Counted from the stretch's first letter, positions 21,442 through 33,262 are shown. The stretch: 64,000 bases of DNA from Halichoerus grypus (GCF_964656455.1 NC_135715.1:78346414-78410413), one strand, 5' to 3'. Notes: generated from the sequence alone by a model not told the origin. Made by a program: numbers and translations.

Positions 21442-22075
21442 GTTATCCTAATAATATGATACTTAACTGTGAATATATAAGTTACTACTATGTTAGTGAT
21501 CTACACCAACGAGGCATTCTCTGGTTTTTAGCAAAGTCGTTAGATGGACTTACAGATGTCCATCAGAATTCCCAGCTCTATGCCCCTGATGACCCACAGC
21601 ATTGCATTTACAAGACAGATAGCTAGGCCTACAGCTACATCTATACTCTGGATGTTCATATAGTGAGGTTGACTTACATAAGCTGGATGGCACCTGATGT
21701 GGAGATTTGCACACCATTGGGTCTCGCAATCACAAGCGACAGGGATTTGATGATGACAGTGGGCAGCTGGTCCAGAGTGGTCTTTCCCAAGCTTCTCTTT
21801 CACTTGGGAACACTTTAAATGTTCAATTCCTGGCAATTCCTTTATTTTTCATGAGAGCATATTAGACTGTAATTTTTGTTCTATTTTTATCATTTGAAAA
21901 TGTGGCATTTTAATTTTAAAAAATTAAAATTATGTTCCCCTCAGTAATCTGAACATTAAAAAAAAATCAAGCATTAAACCAATTAAAATGAAAGGGGAAA
22001 AAACCTTATTGATGAGTCCAAAGAGCTTTTGTATATGTGGGTTATATTTATTGGTATCTACTATGTAAAGAAATT
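21442..22075. other. Unassigned sequence with an antisense ORF
   Basis: A 98-codon minus-strand ORF (21540-21836) rich in Cys and His does not match a family I recognise. No repeat is identified. It could be an old retrocopy fragment or chance. Confidence 0.4.
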
Positions 22076-22088
22076 AAAATTGAGAAAT

Positions 22089-22290
22089 GATTATTATTGT
22101 TATTTTCTTTAGGGAAAGAGAGAGAGAGAGGACGAGCAGGGGAGGAGGGCCAGAGGGAGAGGGAGAGGGAGAATCCTATCAGGCTCCATGCTGGGCATGA
22201 TCTCGGGGCTTGATGTCACCACCCTGCGATCGTGACCTGAGCTGAAATTAAGAGTTGGAAGCTTAACCAACTGAACCACCCAGAAGCCCC
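22089..22290 (-). mobile_element. Old CAN SINE, antisense, with TSD
   Basis: A diverged GAGAGA-rich body and CTGAACCACCCAGAAGCCCC terminus. The TSD AAAATTGA(G/T)AAAT lies at 22076-22088 and 22291-22303. Confidence 0.9.
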
Positions 22291-22655
22291 AAAATTGATA
22301 AATTAAAGAAATATTAATTTTTTATTTTTTATTTTTTTAATAAATATTTTTTTAAAAAAAATTTAGTGAGGAGTGACATTGTTTTTACATTTTTACAAGT
22401 TTCTTTAATGTCTGACTTCATAGAAGAACTACATTCTCATATGTGTCTCTACATTCAATGCACAGGGACATCACATATGCAGCCTTTGGAAAACCCTACT
22501 GTTCACACTGACAGAAAGAGAGTAAAAAGGCAAATAATATTTTAGTTTTATTATGAAAATAATTTTTTCCAATTATTTTATTTGTTTAAGCAAAATCATC
22601 AAATTTCACATGAAAAATGGAATGTTTATATTGATCTTTTAAAAAAGAAATTCAA

Positions 22656-22860
22656 GGGTGGCTCAGTTGGTTAAGCGACTGCCTTCGGCTCAGGTCATGA
22701 TCCTGGAGTCCCTGGATCGAGTCCCGCATCGGGCTCCCTGCTCGGCAGGGTGTCTGCTTCTCCCTCTGACCCTCCCCCCTCTCATGCTGTCTCTCTCATT
22801 CTCTCTCTCTCAAATAAATAAAATCTTTAAAAAAATAAAAATAAAAAAATAAAATAAAAT
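22656..22860 (+). mobile_element. CAN SINE, sense, subfamily B, 5'-truncated head
   Basis: It starts within the head (GGGTGGCTCAGTTGGTTAAG), lacking the usual first bases, and has a (TAAAA)n-type tail. The perfect TSD AAAAAAGAAATTCAA lies at 22641-22655 and 22861-22875. Confidence 0.95.
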
Positions 22861-23124
22861 AAAAAAGAAATTCAATTGTGGTAAAAAAAAAAAAAACCCA
22901 TAGGACCATAAAATTTACCATCTTAACCATTTTTAAGTATTCAGTTCAGTAGTGTTAAGTATATTAAGTGTTGTGCAACAGATCTCTAGAACTTTTCAAT
23001 CTTAAAAGACAGAAACTCTATGCCCCCAACCATCAGGCAGCCATCACTCTACTTTCTGTTTCTATGAGTTTGACTACTTTAGGTACCTCCTGTAAGTGGA
23101 ATCATACAGTATTTGTCTTTTTCT

Positions 23125-23356
23125 TTTATTTATTTTTAAAGATTTTATTTATCTGTTTGAGAGAGAGAGACAGAGAAAGAGAGAAAGCATGAGCAGGGGG
23201 AGGGGCAGAGGAGGAGGTCAAGAGGGAGGTAATCTCAAGCGGACTCCACGGTGAGCGCAGAGCCGGATGCAGGGCTCAATCCCACGACCCTGAGATCAGG
23301 GCCTAAGCTGAAACCAAGAATTGGATGCTTAACTGACTGAGCCACCCAAGCACCCC
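23125..23356 (-). mobile_element. CAN SINE, antisense, with perfect TSD
   Basis: A complete reversed SINE inside the L1. The 17-bp TSD AGTATTTGTCTTTTTCT lies at 23108-23124 and 23357-23373. Confidence 0.95.
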
Positions 23357-23446
23357 AGTATTTGTCTTTTTCTAACTGGCTTATTTCACCTGGCATAATG
23401 TCTTCAAAGTTCATCCATGTTATAGCAAGTATGAGAATTTGCATCC

Positions 23447-23460
23447 ATCCATCCATCCAT

Positions 23461-23491
<31 letters not shown>

Positions 23492-23681
23492 TATTTACGT
23501 ATTTATTTCAGAGAGAGAGTGTGTGAGTTGTGGGGGGGACGGAGGGAGAAGAAGAGCGGAAGCAGACTCCCCACTGAGCAAGGAGCCCTATGGGGGGCTC
23601 AATCTCCAGACCCAGAGATCATGACCTGAGCCAAAACTAAGAGTCAGATGCTCAACCGACTGAGCCACCTATGCGCACCCC
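23447..23681 (-). mobile_element. CAN SINE, antisense, tail expanded to (TCCA)n(TTTA)n
   Basis: The tail has become ATCC and TTTA microsatellites (about 23441-23492). The terminus GAGCCACCTATGCGCACCCC is diverged. The TSD AGAATTTGCATCC lies at 23434-23446 and 23682-23694. Confidence 0.93.
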
Positions 23682-24003
23682 AGAATTTGCATCCTTTTAA
23701 AGGCTGATTAATATTTCATTGTATGTCTGTACTACATTTTGTTTATCCATGCATCCACTTTCTTCCAAGAGCTTTACAGTTTTAGGTCTTCAATCCATTT
23801 TAAGTTAACTTTTGTATATGGTGTAAGAGAGTCCAACCTAATTCTTTTTTGTCCCCAGCTTTATTGAGATATAATTGACTTATAACATTGTGCAAGGTTA
23901 AGGTGTACAACATGGTGATTTTATATACATATCTTTAATGTATGTTTATATGTATATATATGTTGCAAAATGATTACCACAATAAAGTTACTTAACACAT
24001 CCA

Positions 24004-24196
24004 GGGCGCCTGGGTGGCTCAGTCCTTAAGCCTCTGCCTTCAGCTCAGGTCATGATCCCAGGGTCCTGGGATCGAGCCCCACATCAGGCTCCCTGCTCCG
24101 CGGGAAGCCTGCTTCTCCCTCTCCCACTCCCCCTGCTTGTGTTCCCTCTCTCACTGTCTCTCTGTCAAATAAATAAATAAAATCTTTAAAAAAAAT
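24004..24196 (+). mobile_element. CAN SINE, sense, with 23-bp TSD
   Basis: A complete sense element. A perfect 23-bp TSD (AATAAAGTTACTTAAC plus seven more bases) lies at 23981-24003 and 24197-24219, consistent with a recent insertion. Confidence 0.96.
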
Positions 24197-24381
24197 AATA
24201 AAGTTACTTAACACATCCATCCCTCACATAGTTACAATTTGTGTGTGTGAGTGTGTGCATGTCCAACTTCCTTTTTTTTTTTTTTTGCATGTTTTTCCAT
24301 CCAGTTTACCCAACTCCATTTGTTGAAAACACTGTCCTTTCCCCATTGAATGGTCTTGGCACTCTTGTCAAAAATCATTTG

Positions 24382-24555
24382 GGGTGCCTGGGTGGCTCAG
24401 TCAGATGAGCATCCGACTCTTGGTTTTGGCTCAGGTCCTGATCTCAAGGTTGTGAGACTGAGCCCCGCATCAGGCTCTGGAGCCTACTTGGGATTCTCTC
24501 TCCCTCTCTCTTTGCCCCTCCCCCTCCACCTGCTCGCACTCTCTCTCTCAAAAAA
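24382..24555 (+). mobile_element. CAN SINE, sense, with TSD
   Basis: GGGTGCCTGGGTGGCTCAGT through a CT-rich body ending in poly(A). The TSD AAAAATCATTTG lies at 24370-24381 and 24556-24567. Confidence 0.95.
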
Positions 24556-25440
24556 AAAAATCATTTGACCACATATGTGAAGGCTCATTTCTGGGCTCTC
24601 TATTCTATTGTGTTGATTTACATGTCTCTTCGTGCTAGTACCACACTGTTTTGATTATTACAGCTTTGTGATTAAGTTTTGAAATCAGAAAGTGTGAGTC
24701 CTTCAACTTTGCTCTTCTTTTTCAAGATTGCTTTGGCTATTTGGGGTCCCTTGTGATTCCATATGACTTCTAAAGAATGGATTTTTCTATTTCTGCAAAA
24801 AAATGTCATTAAGATTTTGATAAGGATTGCATTAAATCTGTACATCACTTTGGGCAATCCTGACATCTTAATAATAATAGGTCTTCCAATCCGTGAACAT
24901 GGGATGTCTTCCCATTTATCTGTGCCTTCTTTCTTTCAACAATGTTTTGTGGTTTTTAGTGTATAAATCTTTCATCACCCCCTTGGTTAAGTTTATTCCT
25001 AATTACTCTTTTTGATGTTATTGTAAATGAAGTTATTTTCTTAATTTCCTTTTCAGATAGTTCATTGTTAGTACATAGCAATGCAACTGAGTTTTTATTG
25101 TTGACTTTTTATCTTGCAACTTTGCTGACTCTTTAGGGTTTTCTATATCTAACATCATGACATCTGTGCACAGAGATAATTTTACTTCTTTCTCTCCAAT
25201 TTGGGTGCTTTTTAATACTTTTTTTTTTTTTTTTGCCTAATTGCTCTGGCTAGAACTTCTAGTACTATGTTGAACAGCAGTGGTGAGAGCTGGCATATAG
25301 TTGGATCCTGTTTTTTGTTTGTTTTGTTGTTGTTGTTGTTTGGATCCTGTTTTTAATACATTCAGCCAATTTGTGTCTTTTGATTGGGGAGTTCTATTCA
25401 TTTACCTTTGAAATATTTACTGATGGGAAAGGACTTACTA

Positions 25441-25908
25441 TTGCCATCTGAAAATAGTTTTGACCTGTAGACGCTCTGAAAGGATCTTAGGGACCTACTG
25501 GGTATTCTGGGACCTACTAGGCATCCCTGGGCCACACTTTGAGAATAGCTGGTATTTTAACAGTGTGCTTATGTTGACAAGATGTTTATGACTTGACAAA
25601 TGGTTTTGCAAAAACACATGATGATCTCTTGGTAAATACAAAAACAAACCGATATGCATGGTTCAATTAATGTGAAAAGATTTTTAAAAATTCAAACACT
25701 ATATTATGGGTTGTACAAACATAAGGAATCTGATGGTAGTCCCAGATTACTTTGCCATATTTCATGATTTAACAGTGAGAGGACTCAGAAAATGTACTAA
25801 ACTGCAATAAGTCAACTTTTTTTCACAGAAGGTATAAATTTCAAGTTACTGAATATCTGAGCACCCAGTTGTACACTATCAACTGATAAAGCAAATGTCA
25901 ATACATTT
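25441..25908. other. Unassigned AT-rich sequence between two L1 blocks
   Basis: Nothing recognised. Confidence 0.45.
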
Positions 25909-25922
25909 CTAAAATAAGCTTT

Positions 25923-28466
25923 TTTTTCCAAATTTTTATTTAAATTCTAGTTAGTTAACATACAGTGCAATATTGGTTTCAGAAGTAGAATTCAGTGGTT
26001 CATCACTTACGTACAACACCTTGTGCTCATCATAACAAGTGCCCTCCTTAATACCCATCCCCCACCCACCTCCCTCTATCAACCCTCAGTTTGTTCTCTA
26101 TTGTTAAGAGTCTCTTATGGTTTGTTTCCCTCTCTCTTTTTAATTTTTTTCCCTTCCCATATGTTCATGTTTTGTTTCCTAAATTCCACACATGAGTAAA
26201 ATCATATGGTATTTGTCTTTCTCTGACTGACTGACTCTTCACTTAGCATAATACACCCTAGCTCCATCCATGTTTTTGCAAATGGAAGATTTCATTCTTT
26301 CTGATGGCTGAATAATATCCCATTGTATATATATACCACATCTTCTTGATCCATTCATCTGTTGATGGACATCTGGGCTCTTTCCACAGTTTGGTTATTG
26401 TGGACATTGCTGCTAAACATTGGGGTGCATGTGCCCCTTTGGATCACTGTGCTTGTATCCTTTGGGTAAATACCTAGTAATGCAATTGCTGGATCATAGG
26501 GTAGTTCTATTTTTAACTTTTTGAGGAACCTCCATACTGTTTTCCAGAGTGGCTGCACCAGTTTGCATTCCCACCAGTAGTGAAAGAGGGTTCCCCTCTC
26601 TCCTCATCCTCACCAACACCTGTTGTTTCTTGCATTGTTAATTTTAGCCATTCTGACAGGAGTGAGGTGGTATCTCATTGCAATTTTGATTTGCATCTCC
26701 CTGATGATGAGTGATGTTGAGCATCTTTTCATGTGTCTGTTACCCCTTTGGATGTCTACTTTGGAAAAATGTCTATTCATATCTTCTGCCCATTTCTTAT
26801 CTGATTATTTGTCTTGTTGAGTTTGATAGGTTCTTTATAGATTTTGGATACTTACCCTTTACCAGATACATCATTTGCAAATATCTCCTCCCATTCCATA
26901 GGCTGCCTTTTAGTTTTGATTGTTTCCTTTGCTGTGCAGAAGTTTTTATCTTGATGAAGTCCCAATAGTTCATTTTTGCCTTTGTTTCCCTTGCCTCCAG
27001 CAACATGTCTGGTAAGAAGTTGCTACAGCCAAGGTCAAAGAGGTTGCTACCTCAAAATCCTCCAAGATTTTCCTGTCTCACATGTAGCTTTTTCATGCAT
27101 TTTGAATTTATTTTAGTGTATGGTGCAAGAAAGTGGTCGAGTTTCATTCTTCTGCATGTTGCAGTCCAGTTTTCCCAACACCATTTGTTGAAGAGACTGT
27201 CTTTTTTCCATTGGATATTCTTTGCTGCTTTGTGGAAGATTAGTTGACCAGATAGTTGTGGGTCCATTTCTGAGTTCTCTATTCTGTTCCATTGATCTAT
27301 GTGTCTGTTTTTGTGCCAGTACCATACTGTCTTAATGACTACAGTTTTGTAATATAGCCTGGAGTCTGGAATCATGATGCCTCCAGCTCTGCTTTTCATT
27401 TTCAGGGTTTCTTTGGCTATTTAGTGTCTTCTGTGGTTCCATACAAATTTTAGGATTATTTGTTCTAACTCTGTGAAAAATGCTGGTGGTATTTTGATAG
27501 GGATTGCTTTAAATGTGGAGATTGCTTTGGGTAGTATAGACATTTTAACATTGTTTAGACATTTAGACATTGTTCTTCCCATCTGTGAGCATGGAATGTT
27601 TTTCCATTTCTTTGTGTCCTCTACAATTTCTTTCATAAGTATTCTATAGTTTTCAGAGTACAGATCTTTTGCCTCTTTGGTTACATTTACTCCTAGGTAT
27701 CTTATGTTTTTTTGGTACAATTGTAAATGGGATTGATTCCTTGATTTCTTTTTCTGTTGCTTCATTATTGGTGTGTAGAAATGCAACAGATTTCTGTACA
27801 TTGATTTTATATCCTGCAACTTTGCTGAATTCACGTATCAGTTCTAGCGATTTTTTTGTGGAGTCTTTCAGGTTTTCTACAGAGTATTATGTCATCAGGA
27901 AATAGTGAAAGTTTGACTTCTTCCTTGCTGATCTGGATGCCTTTTATTTCTTTTTGTTGTCTGATTGCTGAGGCTAGGACTTCCAGTACTATGTTAAATA
28001 GTAATGGTGAGAGTGGACATCCCTGTCTTATTCCTGACTGAAGAGATTTTTCCCATTGAAGATGATATTAGCTGTGGGTCTTTCATATATGTCCTTTATG
28101 ATGTTGAGGTGTGTTCCACCTATACCTATTTTGTTGAGGATTTTTTTTTTTAAGATTTTATTTATTTATTTGGGAGAATGAGAGAGAGAGCATGAGATAG
28201 GGGAGGGTCAGAGGGAGAAGCAGACTCCCCGCTGAGCAGGGAGCCCGATGCGGGACTCGGTCCTGGGACTCCAGGATCATGACCTGAGCCGAAGGCAGTC
28301 GCCCAACCAACTGAGCCACCCAGGTGCCCTTGTTGAGGATTTTTATCAAGAACGGATACTGTATTTTGTCAAATGCTTTTTCTGCATCTATTGAGAGGAT
28401 CAAATGGTTCTTATCCTTTCTTTTATTAATGTAGTGTATCACGTTGATTGATTTACAAATATTGAA
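25923..28466 (-). mobile_element. Carnivore L1, antisense, 5'-truncated, complete insertion
   Basis: In reverse it runs from the 3' UTR (TAACATACAGTGCAATATTG) through ORF2. Minus-strand pieces include [19 protein letters not shown] (27421-27834) and [18 protein letters not shown] (near 28380-28420). Stops and frameshifts show it is inactive. A 14-bp TSD CTAAAATAAGCTTT lies at 25909-25922 and 28467-28480. A SINE at 28148-28331 is inserted in it. Confidence 0.95.
28148..28331 (-). mobile_element. CAN SINE, antisense, subfamily B, inside L1
   Basis: GGGAGAATGAGAGAGAGAGC, CCTGGGACTCCAGGATCATG and CAGTCGCCCAACCAACTGAG mark subfamily B. Copies of TTGTTGAGGATTTTT flank it (from about 28133 and 28330). 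Confidence 0.95.
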
Positions 28467-28694
28467 CTAAAATAAGCTTTCTTAAAAAGGAAAAGCTTCA
28501 GACTTTCTATAGGCAGTTTTGCTTTACTTCTCTGGCAGTTTTCTTTACTTGTTACATATTTCAAGTATGGCACAGATTTTTAATCCAGTCTTTACAGTAT
28601 ACAAAACTGAAAAAGTTGACATGATAGCTTGAAATGTATCTACTTAAGCTATAATAATTCCAAGTGACTTAGTCTTTACCTGGAAGCAGAATCC

Positions 28695-28950
28695 TAGAGT
28701 TGAAAGCATGGAGTATTGGACTAGGAAGGCTGGGCTGAAATCCCATTTCTACTATTTCTGAGGCAAGTAACTAAGCTGCTATAAGCCTCAATTTCCTCAC
28801 ACAAAATTTGTGACAATAATAGCATAATTATTATATCACAGAGTTATTGGGAAGAGTGAATGAGTTAATAGATGAAAACAGCTAAAAAAAAAAAAAAGAA
28901 AACAGCTTAGTGTCCTTTATGTAGTAATTGTGTGTAAACATTAACCACCA
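28695..28950 (-). mobile_element. MIR, antisense, with poly(A) insertion
   Basis: CTGGGCTGAAATCCCATTTC, GAGGCAAGTAACTAAGCTGC and TAAGCCTCAATTTCCTCACA follow reversed MIR. A run of 14 A at 28884-28897 lies between copies of GAAAACAGCT. Confidence 0.85.
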
Positions 28951-29071
28951 TGTTGTAGTATCCTCCAATTGTTTGGAATGTTTACTATTTTGCAATATGC
29001 AAATTCTTATATATTTAAATAATCCGTATGTTGTCTATGATTCTCAGACACAACTGTGTGTCTTTTCTTTT

Positions 29072-29277
29072 TTTTAAGATTTTATCTATTTATTTGACAC
29101 AGGATCTATTTATTTGACACAGAGAGAGAGACAGAGATCACAAGCAAGGGGAGTGGTAGAGGGAGAAGTGGGCTTCCTGCTCAGCAGGAAGCCTGATGCG
29201 TGGCCAATCCCAGGACCCTGGGACCACGACCCGAGCAAAGGCAGATGCCCAACTGATTGAGCCACCCAGGTGCCCCT
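29072..29277 (-). mobile_element. CAN SINE, antisense, internal 20-bp duplication
   Basis: The tail segment ATCTATTTATTTGACACAG is repeated in tandem (about 29083-29122) before the normal body. The terminus is GAGCCACCCAGGTGCCCC. Confidence 0.92.
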
Positions 29278-29287
29278 ATTCAATTCT

Positions 29288-29467
29288 TTTTTTTTTAAAG
29301 ATTTTATTTATTTGAGAGAGAAAGAGAGAGTGAGTGAGAGAGAGAGCCTGAGTGAGCAGAGGGAGGGAGGAGAGGGAGAAGCAGGACCTCCACTGAGCAG
29401 GGAGCCTAATGTGGGGCTTGATCCCAGGAAGACGCTTAAGGGACTGAGCCACCCAGGTGCCCCTACA
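29288..29467 (-). mobile_element. CAN SINE, antisense
   Basis: A reversed SINE with a shortened middle. The TSD ATTCAATTCT lies at 29278-29287 and 29468-29477. It abuts the previous SINE. Confidence 0.93.
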
Positions 29468-29477
29468 ATTCAATTCT

Positions 29478-30165
29478 GATATTAACTACTCAGAATTAGT
29501 GCAGACCCCACAAATTAAGGGCTCAATCCCGTAAGACTGCCTCCACTTTAGATGTCTGTTTCAAGTCTTAGGGACAACCCATACTTTTGACCCACTGGCT
29601 ATAAATCAGGGATTCCCACAACCCCCTGCTCAGGTTCAATAATTTGCTAGAATGGCTCACAGATCTCAGGAAAACACTTTACTTACATTTACCCAGTTTA
29701 TTATAAAGGATACAAGTGAACAGCCAGATGAAGAGGTACATAGGACAAGGTAAGGAAGGGTCTCCATCACAGGAACCTCTGTCCCTGTGGAGTTGGGGTG
29801 TGTCACTGCAGGTGGATACATTCACCAAGTTGGAAGCTCAGCAAATCTCACAGTTAAAAAAGTTTTTATAGTGTTCAATATCCAGCACACCTTCTCCTCC
29901 CTGGAGGTTTGAGAGTGGGTCCAAAACAAAAGGAACCAAAGCTTCCTACCCTTTGCTCATTCAGGTGACCAGCCCCATCATGGGGCCATCTGGGGGCCCC
30001 ACCCTGTCACCTCATCAGCATAAACTCAGGTGTGACTGGAGGAGGCTTGTTATGATTAACGGAAGACACTTCTGTCACTCAGGAAATCCAAGGGTTTTAG
30101 GAGCTTCTTGCCAGGAACAAGGAACAAAGCCCAAATATATTTCTTTTATTGTACCACAGTTGGAA
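29478..30165. mobile_element. LTR-like interspersed repeat (possibly ERVL/MaLR-related)
   Basis: TTTGCTAGAATGGCTCACAG, CCCAGTTTATTATAAAGGAT, AAATCCAAGGGTTTTAGGAG and CAAATATATTTCTTTTATTG match a repeat block I have seen in mammalian genomes. I cannot name the family reliably. No viral gene is present. Confidence 0.45.
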
Positions 30166-30389
30166 AGGAGAGAAAATGAATTAATTAACTGCTGTTATTT
30201 TATTTTTTTAACTGCTGTTATTTTAAATAGTCTTATCTCAAACTTTTCAGAAGCAAAGACCATGACTTCAATTTCAATTGTCCTACAGTATCAACCATTG
30301 TGCCAAATAAGTAATCAATTCATAACAGTAATATCTTGCATTCACAGAATGCTTCATAGCTTTACAAAGTTGTCTCAAATGTATTATCT

Positions 30390-30560
30390 TTGAATCTCAC
30401 ACACTTGTGATGGTCAACATTTTACAGATGATCAAACTGAGGTCCTGAAATGTTAAGTTACTTAGCCAGTAAACATATCTTAGAAGAAGCAGAGATATAA
30501 TACAAACTCAATTCTTCTGATTTAAATTCCAGTCTTTGTCCACGTCACCAAAGATACTAA
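30390..30560 (+). mobile_element. MIR, sense
   Basis: TTTTACAGATGATCAAACTG, AAGTTACTTAGCCAGTAAAC and CTTCTGATTTAAATTCCAGT follow the second half of MIR. Confidence 0.8.
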
Positions 30561-30763
30561 ACTGTACGACAGGTGACTGGTTCTACCTGGTTTGGTCCTA
30601 AATCATTTAATTTCTCTGGGTCTTATTTTCTTCATCTGAGAAATGGATCATTAAAGGATTTTCATTTCCAAATCTTAAGATTCTATTATCTCTAAATTCT
30701 CTTCTAGTTTTAAAATATCATTTAAATGATATCATTAAAATATTGTTTAAAATACCACAACAG

Positions 30764-30957
30764 GGGTGCCTGGGTGGCTCAAAAGGCTGGGAGTCTGCCT
30801 TCAGCTCAGGTCATGATCCCGGGGTCCTGGGATGGAGCCCCGCATCAGGGTCCCTGCTCGGCGGGGAGCCTGCTTCTCCCTCTCCTCCTGCTGCCCCCCT
30901 GCTTGTGCTCTCTCACTCTCCCTGTCAAATAAATAAATAAAAATTAAAAAATAAAAT
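30764..30957 (+). mobile_element. CAN SINE, sense, with perfect TSD
   Basis: A complete sense element with a slightly shortened head. The 15-bp TSD AAAATACCACAACAG lies at 30749-30763 and 30958-30972. Confidence 0.96.
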
Positions 30958-30972
30958 AAAATACCACAACAG

Positions 30973-32224
30973 TTGGCTTTTCCTTTGCACCGAAATGTCA
31001 ACAGTGGAGATAGTCAGTAACCATATTTTCACTTTAGAAATGTTCCTAGAAAGCCACTAATTTAGGAAAGACACAACATTTAGTAACATTGGCAAATCCC
31101 ACTGGTTTCCATTAAAAAAAAAAAAAACAAAAAAAAAAACACCAAACACTGATGTTTCTAAGGAAAAGTATGTAATATACTTTACTAATTAGTTTTGGTG
31201 AAGAGTAAGTAGGGATAAAAGACTCCCATGACATCATACGTGTTAAAGGAGTACTCTAAAAGTAGAGGGGGTGTATTTGTGAAATGTTCTTGATTTCAGG
31301 AACATTTCAACCAGACATGTACTTCTTCTCAGACCATTAACATTTCTCTCTTAGAAATTATTGGAATCTGCACAACTTCCTTCTCCTTTTCTATTTCAGG
31401 ATAGGAAAAGCATGTGGGTAGGCTGGAATACTACTTCTTAACCCTCCGTAGGAGAGCATTATTATTGGATAAATCAAGAAATAACAAGAGTCAGGCATCG
31501 GAGGGGAGGTTAAGCTAGTAGGTAAATTATACTGTTTTCCAACATTGAGATTCTACAACTTCATTGTTTACCCCACCCTAAAACTCATGGCTCCCAGTAA
31601 TATGAGATGTCTATAACCCACTTTATAAAGCCTCTAAATTCAATATAATAATTTGAAAAGCCTACTCATCTCCACATTTGATAAAATACTTCTTTCCCCT
31701 CCTTTTAAAAAGTATCTAGATGCAAAGTTCTTATGTAATTACACAAAACAAATGCTTTGGAACACAAGGCCCAATCTGAAGCATTATAGGCCTCAAACAT
31801 TTAATGTCACAAACTATTCATTTGCCTACACTTTTGCGGATACATCACTGATCTGCAGTAATGACTCTTCGTAACAGCAACATTTTGTAATCTTTTTTTG
31901 GATTGCTATACTTAGTCAAATATTTATTGAGCGCCTACTATATGTCATGCACTATGTTAATCATTTAGTTTCACATAATTCTTAAAATAAAAAAGGCCAT
32001 TCACTGAATTTTGGTTAACTTTACCCTTTTATAATGAAATAAAAGGCGCTTCCTTTGTTTCTCAAGCAATAAAAACCTCACTAATTCACTTTCTCAACTC
32101 CCAAGTTGTAGAGATATCAAATACAAGAAACGTGTTGTTTGTTTGTTTACAACCTGCTTTCCAATGGAGAAAATAATGCAATTCTGTTGCAGTGACATTA
32201 AAAACAAAACAAAAAAACCACCCT
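30973..32224. other. Unassigned AT-rich sequence upstream of XPO4
   Basis: It contains a short MIR-like piece near 31915-31965 (AAATATTTATTGAGCGCCTA) and an A-rich run at 31112-31141. No gene is recognised. Confidence 0.5.
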
Positions 32225-32389
32225 GGGGTGCCTGGGTGGCTCAGTTGGGTAAGCCTCTGCCATCTGCCTTTGGCTCAGGTCATGATCCCAGGGTACTGGG
32301 ATGGAGCTGCGTGGGGCTCCCTGCTCTGCCCCTCACTCATGCTCTCTTACTCTTTCTCAAATAAATAAATAAAATCTTTTAAAAAAAAA
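32225..32389 (+). mobile_element. CAN SINE, sense, shortened body
   Basis: GGGGTGCCTGGGTGGCTCAG through AATAAATAAATAAAATCTTT. The CT-rich middle is partly deleted and no TSD was recognised. It is the last repeat before the promoter, about 0.8 kb from the CpG island. Confidence 0.93.
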
Positions 32390-33189
32390 TCTCAAAAGTT
32401 ACTTATAACTAGGAAGAATAAATACAGGAAGATTTCAACAGAGGAAAACTTACAAACACTGAAATGAATTTGACTTTCTGAACAGTCCCAGGAATCAGAC
32501 CAGCGCCAAAAGGTCGAAGTCATAGGAAAGTAGATGTCAGCTCAAAAACAAAATAACCCCCTCTTTCGAACAACTTTTCTAATACTTAAAGCTGGTTTGA
32601 ATACTGAAATAGCTGCTCTCAGGACTACTTGCCTGGAGGTTGTAAAGGAGACTGAAGCACTGGAGGGAAAGTTGAAATACTTTATAAAGTACCTGTCAAC
32701 ATGGATTCCATAACTAACATTGCTATTACGACTTCCTTAAACCCGACAAAACGGGTAACAATGAGTTCTTTCTGAATCCAAGAAGCAGGGTAGTCAAGGT
32801 TAGGATTCCTGCTTTTTCACTTTCCAGTATGACACACAGCCCTTGAAAAGAGCTCGCAATGATCTGCTGTCCAAATAAATTTGGAGGAATCTCCTACAGG
32901 ACCTCCCATTAAGAAAACGAACCTTTCTATCCTGGAATGTTCCCCCCCCCACACACACACCCTCTTTTTTTTTGGCAAGGAGGGACAGAGAATTAGGACT
33001 CCGAGGACAGAGATGTTCTGAAAGGCGGCGCACTCCCAGGAGAGGAAGTGGGGAGAGCAGTTCCAAGTGAGATCCTACACTGCGTGGAGCGTGGAAGGAA
33101 AAGGAGAGGTCGGGGTGGACGGAGTGAAGAGTAGAGACCAGAGAGCTTGCCGGCGTCTCGGGTAATGCCTGGTGATGGCGTGGGGTGTG
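32390..33189. other. XPO4 proximal upstream region
   Basis: Repeat-poor sequence leading into the CpG island, with a C-run/(CA)n tract at 32941-32960. Enhancer or divergent-transcript sequence is possible but not shown by anything specific. Confidence 0.5.
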
Positions 33190-33262
33190 TTCACCGTGGA
33201 GAGAACCCAGCGGCTCGTGGGCACAAGGGCTGAAGAAGCCGAGAGGCTCAGGTGCCGGACAG

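Larger units (their letters stand above)
22876..25440 (-). mobile_element. Old L1 composite, antisense, with nested L1 3' end and SINEs
   Basis: Reversed 3' UTR landmarks (TTTCTGTTTCTATGAGTTTG, TTATTTCACCTGGCATAATG) lead into reversed ORF2. Minus-strand 24672-24866 encodes VIWNHKGPQIAKAILKKKSK, the ORF2 C-terminal part. Near 23857-24275 a second L1 3' end (AGCTTTATTGAGATATAATT) is embedded. A deletion near 25300 joins the RT part to endonuclease-region sequence (GGATCCTGTTTTTAATACAT). Four SINEs interrupt it. Confidence 0.85.

Noticed and set aside
21540..21836. A 98-codon antisense ORF rich in Cys and His
   Set aside because: The spacing does not fit a zinc finger I can define, and no poly(A) signal or TSD supports a retrocopy.
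30185..30225. Direct repeat TTAACTGCTGTTATTTTA around a short T run
   Set aside because: It could be a tail-only retro-insertion, but a simple slippage duplication explains it equally well with only five intervening T.
1..33000. Possible LATS2 3' exons or UTR upstream of XPO4
   Set aside because: Expected by synteny, but no kinase-domain or other recognisable LATS2 coding sequence was found, so LATS2 probably lies outside the window.
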